Assembly: GCF_042477335.2 (NCBI RefSeq)
Contig: NC_091255.1
Span: forward strand, 40,650,501 to 40,714,500
Direction: 5' to 3'
Origin: Ovis canadensis
Taxonomy: Eukaryota; Chordata; Mammalia; Artiodactyla; Bovidae
Length of the DNA stretch: 64,000 bases
Shown piece by piece: positions 12,964-24,080 of this stretch (positions within the stretch are counted from its first letter, which is position 1; each line of letters opens with the position of its first letter). The position numbers were made by a program, and so were the translations under genes. The notes below the pieces were generated by a model. That model was not told where the DNA came from. It was given only the letters and a program-made list of their open reading frames with translations, and searched no databases.

Positions 12964-15900
12964 CAAAATTAAGTATATATTCTTTAATAAATTTCTCTTT
13001 TTGATTTGGTTTAGGTTTTGTAGATTGTCACAAATTTGAATGACCTCAGTTTGGGATTTAAGTTAGCCAAATATGGTGTAACTATTTTTTTTTTTTAATC
13101 TATGGAAATATTCCTTAGACTTTCCACCTTGACTCTTCTTTCCATGTTTGGCTATAAAAACTAAACTGACAATTTAATGCTGTGGCCACATTAAAAAAAA
13201 AAAAAAAAGTGCAATGTGTGTAGTTTAGTACGGTTGGCAGCTAACACTTACTGAATGTTTTCCCTATGTGCCAGGAACTGTTTCAGGTTTTACAGGATTA
13301 GCAAATTTAATCCTCATCATGATCCTGGGAAGCCTGTACTTTTGCAGATAAGAAAACACAGGCACAGAGAGGTTAAGACACTGGCCTGAAGTCTCACAGC
13401 TAGAAAGTGGCAAAGCTTACACCAACCCAGGAGTCCTGCTGCAGAGGCCACTCTGTGCCATTCTCCCTTGCTTAAGCGACAAAACGTGATATTGGTCATA
13501 TATGATGAATTCATAACTGAGTTGCTGAGTTGTTTTTTTTTTAAGGGTTTGAGTTTTCTGTTGTACCTCCAGTGACCTCAATGAGGGTTGCTCACTTTGT
13601 CATTCAGCATAAAAAGAAGACCAGCTCCAGAACAGGATAGTAATAGTAAGGACATCCAGAGTTGGTTTATAACCAAAGTGAGGGTAATTACATCACCCGC
13701 GCAGTTTCCTTTCTCTGCCTGCACCAGACAGTGAGAATCAATGGAGTCACTAAAATGACAAAAATATCCCCAGGCATAAAGACGGAGAAAACATGGCAAG
13801 TGTCCCCACTGAAAGTAAATTTATTCTCCTCCATTTGTCCTCTTTTAAGGCTGGGAGATGTGGGAGAACACAGGGTTAAAGGAGATGTTCCAGAAACTCC
13901 TGGAATGAATTTATTCATTTAAAAATGTACCGTGTTTCAAATTAAGACTTAAAACGTGGGCTTCTTAGCCAGAAGACCATTACAGAACTTACATTTTGAG
14001 TAGAGTGCTTTAGTATTAGAATCTAAAACCCAGTAACTTCAGAAATCTCTGTCTGGAAAGCTTATACCTGAAAATAGCAACTTTCCCTACATTTTAAATT
14101 TAACAAATGCTGAGAAAACTAATTTCTCCCCTCTTTATCTAGTCTGTTTTCAGAAATTTGGTGGCAGACCGTTTCTGTCTTCCCTAAGGGAACTTTAAGA
14201 TAAGACCTGATTGGGGATAATCTTTTTTGAAGTAATTGCATTTTTTCATTCCAGGTTAAATCAAATATGCAGCTCACTTCAAGCTGCTGAGTGAAGATCA
14301 AAAATCTACATTTCTATGCAACAATTTGAAATACAAACCATCTTGTTACAAAGCTGTCAAGATTTATTAGCAAGACAGTGTAGCATGTGTTGGATTCTGT
14401 TTTCAATTAGGCACCTAAATTAGACCATAAAATGGTTGATTAATCTTTTACAAGTTGAGGGGAAAATATAACATAAATTAACCTAATCATAAGTGTTTTC
14501 CCAGATGCTCTGAGTTAATAAAATAGTCAATATTAAAGAGCAACCTATTTGTTTTAGGTAAATAAAATGCTGAAGTTCATGAATTAAATTACACTTATTA
14601 ATTTCCAAATGATATGCTATTATTGAACTCATCTCTAAAAATCAGGTTGCAACCCACGTTATTAAGAATATGTATCAAAATAGAATACTACAATTTGACT
14701 AAGCTACTAAACTAGATTTTGCTTTTTTAATGGAGCCAGATTATTGAAAATTTTCAACTTAATGTAGACTAATATTTTCTTTCCCAGCTAAAGTTGTATT
14801 TATTGCTAGATAGTTTTTAAAATAACCCATCACAAGCTTCTGGTTTTTGTTTTTTTTCCTGCTTTGCTGTTATTATTTTTTTGTCTGAAGAAAAACTTTT
14901 GATAGTTTGAAAAATCAATATGTCACAAAAACTCACTCCAGATATATATGCTGATATACTGTTTTGTTGAAAATGTTGTAAGATGTAAGGTTTTCTGGTT
15001 ATATGAGATGACTCTTTGAATCACCAAAATTATTTAGAATTAAAAGAATTAATTAAAAGAAATTAATCACCAAGAATTAAAAAAAAAAAAAGCATTTATT
15101 TAAAGCTTCAGGACTGAAATACATGACCAGGGCTGCCTGCCCATGGCTTTCTATGTCAGTAGTTTTTGAATACTTTATGCTCTTAATTCTATGAACATGG
15201 AAATTAAGTTGATTGACAGAAACACAAAATGTCCAGTCTCAAGGCACAGCATAATGAGCACTGCTTTTGCTGTGAATAGACTTAGTTCCCAAATAGAGTG
15301 CTACTTCTGTCTTTTAACAGTCAGTGATTCCAGAGAGTAAGGGAAATTTCAGTGCTAAGCTGTTGGGATAGTCAGGCATCTCAGCAAAATGAATTCCCCA
15401 AGTATGTGGCATATTTTCAAGGGTAATGAATACAATATGCTGCCTACCTCAAATGAAAACATTTACCATGACCAAAAAGAAATAAGATACTGATATCTTT
15501 GAAAACTCTTTGGGAATAGAATGTAAAACTTTAAAAAATATATACATATTTAAAAGATGACATTGTTAGAACTCTCATTCTCCTCAAACTATACCAAAAT
15601 AAAACTAACATCAAATAAAACTGATATTAGCGTATGTTGCTTTCTCTTTTGGATTTTAGATTTGGGGAAAAGTTTAGGATGTTAGGAGCAATTACCAGCT
15701 TACTGATAGGTTAATGAATAATTTTCATTCCAGCCAAAAGACTGTGAAAATACATCTAATGCTATTAAAATCCCCCATTAATTTTCTCAGTATGGAGATA
15801 AGAGTGACATTGGTTTCCTTTGTATTATATCTGAAATTCTTCCCTAAATACCCATCTTGTGACTTGAAAAATATTAAAAGTAGCCTAAGTTTACTGGGGC

Positions 15901-16072
15901 ATTAAAAAATTGTGCTTCACTGTGTCAAGTATGAAGAATTTTTAAATTTCAAAGCTGGAGTGCAGTTTGTTGCCTCCCAAAGAGAGCTGTTTTATGAGTA
16001 CCGGTCTGGAGAGAGAGAGCTGGCATAAAGAGTACTACCAGCAAGGCATTTATATTTTCTGTTGCATTTTAA

Positions 16073-16074
<2 letters not shown>
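12964..16074. other. Repeat-poor AT-rich intron segment
   Basis: Apart from a MIR at 13236-13475 and homopolymer runs (poly-A near 13193 and 15079), I see no gene and no ruminant repeat. Absence of young insertions may reflect constraint. Confidence 0.5.
13236..13475 (+). mobile_element. MIR SINE
   Basis: Good MIR match along its length: 'GCTAACACTTACTGAATG', 'TATGTGCCAGGAACTG', 'CACAGGCACAGAGAGGTTAAG', 'CTCACAGCTAGAAAGTGG'. Confidence 0.88.

Positions 16075-16112
<38 letters not shown>
16075..16112. repeat. (GT)19 microsatellite
   Basis: 38 bp of uninterrupted GT, probably length-polymorphic. Confidence 0.98.
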
Positions 16113-16115
<3 letters not shown>

Positions 16116-16320
16116 CAAGAATTTGCTGTGACTTTAAGTTGATACATTTGTTACAGAACAGATAAACTCTTGGCACAAAATACTTTTGTCCTAACTATGG
16201 CAGATGTGTTAAGGCTCTAATTTTTGTACACTGCATTTCAGCCCAAGCTAGACGACTGCCAAGGGGTCACGTCTTTTAAACTACCCTTTGAGTAGATGTG
16301 AATGATGCCATATGCGCTCA

Positions 16321-16881
16321 TCACGCAACTTGGGAGCACGTGATCCAGAATTCCTGTTTTTTCCCCCAGATCTTTGCCACACAATACTTAACAGGATTAT
16401 ACTTGCTTAGAAACTCACAAAATTTGGAAAGATAGTTCTGGGCAACATGAAGCTTGGGGCAACAAACGGAGAGTGGAAGGAAAAAAGGTACATATACATT
16501 GGGAAGGTAAGGTTTTTCACGCACACTCGACTTAATGAATGGGGGCGGGAGGGAGGGTCTGGTGACAGAAGTGGCCAACAAGTCCCAGCAGGCTCGACAG
16601 GCCCCGTGTCTGCTCTCTGGCAGCCATAGCGGAGCCCCCGGATCTAGAGGGGGTGGGCGATGCGCAGTCAAGGGCGCGAGACGCGGCTCCTCTGCCGGCT
16701 GGCCTCGGGGACTAGAGCGCACGGCCCCTGGGTCGCGTGGGACCCCCGCATCTGGTCGGAGGAAGCAGATGGCGGCGCCGCCTCGTGTCGGGGGCGGGGC
16801 CCGCGGCCCGGCTGCCCCTTGGCCCAGCGGGTCGCCGGCCGCGGCCACGTGACCAGCCGAGACGCCGCGCTCCGGCTTCAC
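16321..16881 (-). other. 186-codon antisense ORF leaving the intronic CpG island
   Basis: Reads leftward from the island, starting MKPERGVSAGHV, GC rich at first and AT rich later. I recognise no domain. It starts beside the E-box and lies downstream of the inverted CCAAT box, so it could sit on a minus-strand transcript. Most likely a chance frame; there is no homology or splice evidence. Confidence 0.15.
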
Positions 16882-17090
16882 CTGTTGGGCGCAGCTGGGT
16901 CAAGCATCCCGCGCTCGCAGGGGGTGGTGCCGGCGGGCCTGGACCCACGCTGATTGGCCCGAGCAGGAGCCGGGAGGCCAATGGTAGCCCGTCTTAGGGG
17001 TGGCCCCGCCCAGAGTGGGGCGGGCCCGTCTGCGGCAGGGCCGGGCTTCCTAGCTGCTGCGCTTCTTTCCCGCGAGCTTCGCAGATGCTG
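16530..17090. promoter_or_regulatory. Isolated intronic CpG island, probable bidirectional promoter
   Basis: A compact CpG island stands alone in AT-rich, repeat-poor intron DNA, 7 kb past exon 1. It carries CAGATGGCGGC (16766-16776, YY1-like), an E-box CACGTG (16846-16851), an inverted CCAAT box (ATTGG 16953-16957), a forward CCAAT box (16978-16982) and GC boxes (17004-17011 and 17017-17025). A pyrimidine-rich start-like stretch follows near 17062. The mixed orientation fits a bidirectional promoter for a noncoding transcript or an alternative HS3ST3B1 first exon. Confidence 0.6.
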
Positions 17091-18132
17091 TGAGCCGCTT
17101 TACAAACTGGGCTTTACTGCTGATCTGTGTCTCTTAGAACATTTGCCTCTGTTGGGTGGAGCAGTGAGGACGCCGGAGTCTGAGTCTGCCTTTCCATTGT
17201 CCTCGGTGTCGGACGTGTGTCTGAATGAATGAATTCTGTACATCTGGGTGTGGAAGCTTTGTCTTTTTAGGGCCTTATTGTGAGTGAGGAAGAGAGTGGG
17301 ACCTTTTTCAACCTGCATGGTTCTTTGCTTTCTTCTCCTTACCACCACTCCTCACCTTTCTCTTTTGGGGACGGGAGGGGGTGGGCTGGGGAAGAAATAT
17401 GTAATTCTCAGTTCATTGACTTCTATAAGGGATATTTAAAATGCAATTCAGCAAGTAGAAAACCAAAAATAGACATTTGCATGGGTGCTGGTGGTTTTCA
17501 TGCATGTCACCCCTGCACTGACCCCAGCCTCTGGCGTCATCCCCATGCCTTTCCGAGATAAGATCTTTATCTCTGATGCTCCTTTTCTGACCTCAACCCC
17601 CCTCCATATCCCCATTCGCCAGCCCATCTCTTTCTTTCACCTCACCTGTTCTGGAAGCTGCCCACCACGAGCAGAACACTCAGGTTCTCAGTTCTCAAGA
17701 TGACACTGAAACCCTCTGCGATCTTCTGCTACGTCATCATCTGACACCTAACCGCCCTTGCCTGCGCTCTGTACACTCCCTGTTGTGTATCATCCCCAGT
17801 AGCTGGCAGAAGAAGGTCTTCCCCCAGAGCAGCCCTGGCCCATGGAGTTCCTACCCTCCACCAAGAACTAGGACCTTACTCTTCAGGTCATTAGCCCTGC
17901 TGTCACCACCCCTGACCCATGCCAGAACCACCACGTGCATTGATCCTTCTGAATGACATCCTCTGCCTGCAAGCACCTGTCAACACGTCTCACCCCAGCC
18001 CCAACACTGGGAGAAACCGTATAGAAATTGAAGCACCTGAAGGAATTCCGCTGTTTTAGCCACCTCTCTGCATGGCCTTGATTCCTGTATACTTTATCCA
18101 AAACATCCCTCCATTGTTTCCAGGAAGTGTAC
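17091..18132. other. Intron, no feature recognised
   Basis: Unique-looking DNA downstream of the intronic CpG island. It would hold the first part of any + strand transcript from that island. No coding similarity recognised. Confidence 0.5.
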
Positions 18133-18232
18133 TCTCTTTTCCGTATTATTTGAAGAAAATAATATTTAAAGAAAATAAATTTTGTCTGTATATCTGATCT
18201 ATATATGTGTGTATATTTACATATATATACTT

Positions 18233-18452
18233 AGGCTTGCCAGGTGGCTCTAGTAGTAAAGAACCTACCTGCCAATGCAGGAGGCACAGAGATGTGGATT
18301 CGATCCCTGGGTCGGGAAGATCTCTTGGAGGAGGGCATGACAACCCACTCAAGTATTCTGGTCTGGAGAATCCCCATGGACAGAGGAGGCTGGGGGGCTA
18401 TAGTCTCTGGGGTCTCAAAGAGTCAGACATGACTGAAGCAACTTAGCACACG
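18233..18452 (+). mobile_element. Bov-tA SINE
   Basis: Sense Bov-tA from 'GGCTTGCCAGGTGGCTC' through 'GATTCGATCCCTGGGTC' to 'AGTCAGACATGACTGAAG', with an AT-rich tail. Confidence 0.88.
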
Positions 18453-18477
18453 CATATATACATCTATATGTATTTCT

Positions 18478-18695
18478 TTGGTAACTTTTATTCACATGCA
18501 TGTGAAAAAGTGTACCGATCGTTAAGTGTGCACCCTGATGAATTTTCACAGGCCGCATCCCTGTCTAATGGTGGTGCCGGAGTCCCCAGGGCCACACCCA
18601 TACTCCCTTCTGGACACTGTTCTTGTACCAGGGGTGACCACTGTCCCACCTCTTACCACTACTGATTGGTTCACTGTTGATGGACTTAGAGCAAA
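18478..18695 (-). mobile_element. Old L1M 3' remnant
   Basis: Diverged antisense L1M text, including 'CCTGATGAATTTTCACA' and 'GGGTGACCACTGTCCCACC'. Subfamily uncertain. Confidence 0.5.
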
Positions 18696-18710
18696 TGAAA
18701 TCTTTGAATG

Positions 18711-19170
18711 AATATTTATCAGTTCAGTTCAGTCACTCACTGTCCAGCTCTTTGCGACGCCACGGACTGCAGTATGCCAGGCTTCCCTGTCCATCACAAA
18801 CTCCTGGGACTTACTCAAACTCATGCCTGTTGAGTCAGTGATGCCATCCAACCATCTCATCCTCTGTCGTCCCCTTCTCTTGTCTTTCACAGCATCAGGT
18901 CTTTTCCAGTGAATCAGTTCTTCACATCAGGTGGCCCAATTATTGGAGTTTCAGCTTCAGCATCAGTCCTTCCAATGAATATTCAGGACTGATTTCCTTT
19001 AGGATTGACTGGTTTGATCTCCTTGCTGTCCAAGGGACTCTCAAGAGTCTTCTCTAACACCCCAGTTCAAAAGCATCAATTCTTCAGCACTCAGCCGTTA
19101 TAGTCAAACTCTCGCATCCATACATGAAAGCATAACTGTGACTATACAGACCTTTGTTGGCAATATTTAT
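18711..19170 (-). mobile_element. BovB 3' end with 9-bp target duplication
   Basis: Antisense BovB body at 18720-19161 ('TTCAGTTCAGTCACTCAC', 'CTTCCAATGAATATTCAGG', 'GACTCTCAAGAGTCTTC'). AATATTTAT occurs at 18711-18719 and again at 19162-19170, consistent with a target-site duplication. No intact ORF. Confidence 0.88.
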
Positions 19171-19254
19171 AGTGTTTTAAAAACATGCAAATTTATTGCC
19201 GATGTTGACAGATTTGGAGATTGCACATACAAATGCAGATTTTCTGTTCTTTTA

Positions 19255-19785
19255 ACTTTTACTTTATATTGGAGCATAGTTGATTAACAATGCTGTGTTA
19301 GTTTCAGGTATACACAGTGGTTCAGTTATACATGTATCTATTCTTTTTCAAATTCTTTTGCCATTTAGGTTATTACACAGTATTGAACAGAGTTCCCTGT
19401 GATATACACTAGGTCTTTTTGGTTATCTATTTTAAATAGAGCAATGTGGGACTTCCCTGGTGGTCCAGTGGTTAAGAATCCACCTGCTAATGCAGGGAAC
19501 ATGGGTTCAATCCCTGGGCCAGGAAGATCCCACATGCCGCAGGGTGGTTAAGCCCACGTGCTTAGAACTGATGCTAAGCAAGAGAAGGCTCTGCGTTGAG
19601 AAGCCCGCGCGCCCCAACTAGAGAGTAACCCCCGCTCGCCACAACTGGAGAAAGCCCAGGCACAGCAATGAAGATCCAGCACAGCCGAAACAACGCCCCT
19701 GCCAAAACCCCTCCCCTTTAGGAAAATAAATAGAGCAGTGTGTGCGTATCAATTCCAAACTCCCAGTCTGTCCTTCCACACCCAG
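19255..19785 (-). mobile_element. L1 3' end split by a SINE
   Basis: Antisense L1 3' text ('TATTGGAGCATAGTTGATT', 'CAGAGTTCCCTGTGATA') to 19448, resuming at 19743 with 'ATTCCAAACTCCCAGTCTG'. A CHR-like SINE splits it. Confidence 0.8.
19449..19727 (+). mobile_element. Full-length CHR-like tRNA-derived SINE
   Basis: Begins 'GGACTTCCCTGGTGGTCC', carries a B-box-like 'GGGTTCAATCCCTGG' and ends with the 'AGCACAGCCGAAACAAC' region and an A-rich tail. Flanked by AAATAGAGCAATGTG (19434-19448) and AAATAGAGCAGTGTG (19728-19742), one mismatch. Confidence 0.9.
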
Positions 19786-22757
19786 CTTTCTGTTTTTGAA
19801 GGGGGATCTGACAGTTCTGGGCTTGCCTTCCTCACAGCAGCAGCTGGCTGGAGCTGGAGAACAGCTGGGTCTGTGAACTGGGGTGGGGCACACGTCTGTC
19901 TCTCCCTTGAACACAGTCCACACTGTTCCTTATTGTCTCACAGTCGGATCTGGCTGCTAGCTTCTTTCGCCAGCTTCCATCGCCGTGCCCTCGGCAGGCT
20001 AATTGCCGGTTCAGCTTTCCAAGGAGCTTATGATGTCTGTTTTCAAAGGTAAGGGCTCGTCTCTGTGCTATTTATACAGAGCAGGATGTCTGATGATGCT
20101 GGGCAAAGGGGCGAGGCTGTTTTGCACCCTGCCTGGTCCAGGGTCGCCCCCATGGTCTCCATCTGTGTTATCGTCACCCCAGGCTGACTGCTCTCCCCGC
20201 ACAGAAGCCTGAGAAGTAACTGCAGAGCCACGTGGAAACACTGGCAGCCTTGAGCCGCAAACAAAGCCGATAGCCTTTTTTCTTAACATGCATTTTCCCC
20301 TCTTTGTGTCAGGGCCAAGGACGGGACACTTAGAAGTCTTCTTTGGTGTCCCAGCGCTGGAAACGAAGGAAACTTTCAGATTGGGTGTCGCTGGCAAGGG
20401 AGATGAGTGAGACCTTTTACAGAGTGAGATGGGGATTAGGTTCCCTGTTGGTACAAACCTTGAGTTACAGGAGGGTGGATCTGCATTCCCCTCCGTGCGC
20501 TCTGCTTGCTCCAACGACCTTGTTATCTCCTGATGCACTTAGCAAGGACCCCTCCTCGTCTTGGGTGAAATCCGAGTGCCTGTGTGCATGGCCCCTTCAC
20601 CCTGCCTGGAGGTGGGAGAGGAGTCTGGATAGGGCATTTCCCATGGTCTGGAGGTGAACAGTTTCACACCATAGTGGGGTCCTCAATGGTGTATTCTTGA
20701 CTAGCTTTTCACTCTTATCACACTTCCTTTCCTATAAAGTTACGTATCTTTTACCTGGACACTTAATACCCACCTTCTCTTTCTATGGGGCTGTGAGCAT
20801 CAGGCAGTAATGACACAGCCTTCCTGCCAAGTCATGACCGGAGCGTCTGGGTGGCCATCCTAATGGGACTTCCCTCATGATTTGATTGCATCCACCAGAC
20901 AGTTTGGAACACCTGGGATGGGCCAAGTGGTGTGAAAGTACTTGGAAAAATTAGATGTTAAACTGTTGTTAGTCACTTCAGGAAGCTCATGGTCTTATGC
21001 AATGGGCTGTAATGATAGATAATATAGAACAAAATGAGAAATGCCAGAGGAACAGAGAGAAAAGGGCCCAAAGGAGAGGTCACTGTTGAGCTGGGCTTTG
21101 ATGTATGCATAGGAGTTTGTTGGCTGATTATCCCAAAAAGCATTCAGGGTAGAGCTGCTCTGTCGAAAAGGCCCAGAGGCCCAGAGCAAGGCCTGGTTGA
21201 GTGCTACAGACACATTGGGGATGGGGAGAGGGTGCAGGAAGCTGGCTCAGGGGCAGAATGTTATGTCGAAGCTGGGCCTTCAACTCACTAGGAGATTTGG
21301 GAGTGAGCAGAGCCTCCCATACTGAAGAAATTCAGGCTTTATACAAATTATGCATGAATCATATGAATGTATTTTTAAGGAAAATGAAATGATTTGGTCT
21401 TTCCAAAGCAGAGAAAGCAAGAAATGCATATGGATGCTTTTCTGGGGTGGACAACACACAGCCCCACTGGATGGTTTGTGCGAGGCTCTTGGAATTCCAG
21501 GATGAGTCTGTGTCTCCATGGTGCTCAGGAGGAGGACCAGAAGCCAGCATTCGTCTCTGGGGACTTGGATGACTGTCCCAAAGGGCTTTGGGGGAAAGAC
21601 AGCCCTTCTTCCCAAGTCCCAACTGGATTGCAGATGTGGGGAAGGAACAGATGGCTGCAGCCTACAGGCAGGACCGCCCACCCCCTCCTCTGGTTCCTGG
21701 TTCTGCAGCGTGGTCAGCCCTGTCATCCCTCTGGGGTGAGGTTCTGAGCAAGCAGAGAAAGCCCGGGGAAGATGCCATGTGGCCCCTGCTCCCTGGCCCT
21801 ACTGGGTAGGGCTAACCCTGGCCACTGTCTCAGAACCTGGGCGGATCCGAGAGAAGCATTCTAGGCTGCTGGTTTCCAGCGTCTCCAAAGTGATATAGTC
21901 CTATTCCCACCACTTACCGTGAAGGAACTCAGTTAAGCTTGGGAGTGGCCCACGTTGGCTTATAAAAGTGATGGGAGTTATCCATCAAGCGTGGCTTAGA
22001 ATTGCATTTCCCTGATCCAGAGGCTATTTCAGTTTAGAAAACCAGAGCCAGAGGTCAAGGGGTGGATCCAGGAGAGTCTGGCCAGGGGCTCTGTATAAGG
22101 GGGCTGCCAACGTGACCAGTGTCAGACCCTGTGCACCGGCCCTGTCTCTCTCCATCCGTCCCCTCCGGGGGGATGTTCTGTCACTCATGGTTATTTTTAG
22201 GGTTGTTTTCTTACAGTCCCAGCTGGAAACAGAAGTAGGGAACAGGCCCGTGGCTTTTTGTGTGTGTGTTCTGTTAAAGGAGCATTTGTGCGGGAGAGAG
22301 AATGAGTGCCAGTTTCCTCGAGACTCAAGCTTGCATGTGTTTTGAGAACCTACCCCAGATGGTATCTTCGGGGGACTCTTCATTAGCGGATGGGAAGTGC
22401 CAGGGCTTGGCACCTAGGGGCGTGTATCCTCCATGGTTGCTCGCCCCCTAGCTGTGGCAGATGGGAGGCAGGTCCCAGATGCTGGAGCTGTGGACCCGGC
22501 ACTAGTGGGCAGCTGTGGTCTGGGCAGCAGGTAAAGGTACTCTCGGGTGACAGCACCATTCAGGGTCAGCCTCACTCGTTTATAGCACGTGACCTCCCTG
22601 AAGAATTTGCTGGCTGCTGGTTGCTTGTCGATTACATTCTAATTGAGATTTGGGGCTGTTTTGTCTCGACTCTAAAATCCTTTGGCTTCTCTCTCCTCAG
22701 TGAAATCTCTCGAGAGGACCACCTGGGGGTGGCAGGCCTTAGGGGTATCCCCACAAA
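19786..22757. other. Intron, no gene recognised
   Basis: Mostly unique-looking DNA. Around 21010-21290 there is faint similarity to an ancient mammalian-wide repeat that I cannot assign to a family. Confidence 0.45.
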
Positions 22758-23018
22758 CCTGATGCTGAAGCTGAAGCTCCAATACTTTGGCCCCCTGATG
22801 TGAAGAACTGACTCACTGGAAAAGACCCTGATGCTGGGGAAGATTGAGGACAGGAAGAGAAGGGGGCAACAGAGGATGAGATGGTTGGATGGCATCGCTG
22901 ACTCGATGGACAAGAATTTGAGCAGGCTTCGGGAGATAGTGAAGGACAGGGGAGCCAGGAGTGCTGCAGTCGATGTGGTTGCAGAGAGTCGGATATGACT
23001 CGGCAACTGAAGAATAAC
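22758..23018 (+). mobile_element. BovB 3' end
   Basis: Sense BovB tail: 'CACTGGAAAAGACCCTGATG', 'GAGATGGTTGGATGGCATC', 'AGAGTCGGATATGACTCG'. No intact reading frame. Confidence 0.85.
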
Positions 23019-23159
23019 CACAGCACAAACCCTGTGGATTGTGTCGTTTGGAAACCAGCTATGGGGACAGAGAATTCTGGACAAATCCAGTTGGTTTCAC
23101 TTAGCTTGTGGTGTCCCTGGGTTAGAATGGCCACAGATGTCAGCTTTTTTCCTTATAGT

Positions 23160-24080
23160 TGCATATTGATTTTATTAATTTACTGAGCAGCTATTCTGTG
23201 CCAGACTCTGTGGATGCAGCCACTCATTGATCTCACAAATATTATTGACTGCCTATTTTGTCAGCACTGATCCTGCCCTCCTGTCACTTACATTCTACTA
23301 GGGAGATGGGTGAGAGACTGATACGCAAGCAAACTACCAGAAATAGAAGATCCCCTGCGGTGATAGGAGCCATGAAGAGACATAAAACAGAGAGAGGGGA
23401 AGGAGAGTTGTGGGGGAGAGGATGATGGGAGAAAAGGGCTATTTTAGGCAGATGTTGGGCAGAGACCTGAAGGAAGAAAAAGGATATCTGAGGTCCCTGG
23501 CGACAAGAGCAGGCCCCTGTGAGCAGCTACTGTGGTCGGAGATCAAAGAAAGAGGGCAGGTTAGGGGCAGAGAGGAGGCTCTCTGTGTTTTTAGCCTTGT
23601 TCTTAGTGTGAAGTGGTGCCTGTTGGGGTCTCTGTAAATGAGGGAGGGGACAGAGATTAGCCTATGATGTGGATATTGGGTATAGAATGTGCGAGCAGAG
23701 GCAGGGGGTGAGGTGGCTGAATACAGTCATGTGTAATGCAGGCAAAAAGAGAAGGATGCTCAAGGCAAAGAAATATTGCAGAAGAAGGAGTGATTAAATC
23801 TAAGTAGGAAGGAGCTTCCCTGGAAAGGCTTCAGAGAGGAGGGTTTTGATGGGGGGCGGGGGGGTTGACAGATGAATAGGAGTTCGTGTGCAGACCAAGT
23901 AAGGAAGGAGGTCTTCTTGGCAGAAGGAACACACATGAAAAGGCAATGAGGTTTGTGTGAAAAAGTGTCGTGGATGAGGGAAGGACTGGAGGAGGAGAAA
24001 GGAAGGTAAGGAAAACAGCATCAAGGGGACTGAGGTCTTTGGTGAGCAAGCCTTTAACAATCAGGGGGCAACTAGTACAG
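23160..24080 (+). mobile_element. Ancient interspersed-repeat remnant (family unassigned)
   Basis: Text such as 'TTCTGTGCCAGACTCTGTGG', 'CTTACATTCTACTAGGGAG' and 'GCAGAGACCTGAAGGAAG' matches a common old mammalian repeat whose family I cannot name safely. Confidence 0.45.
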
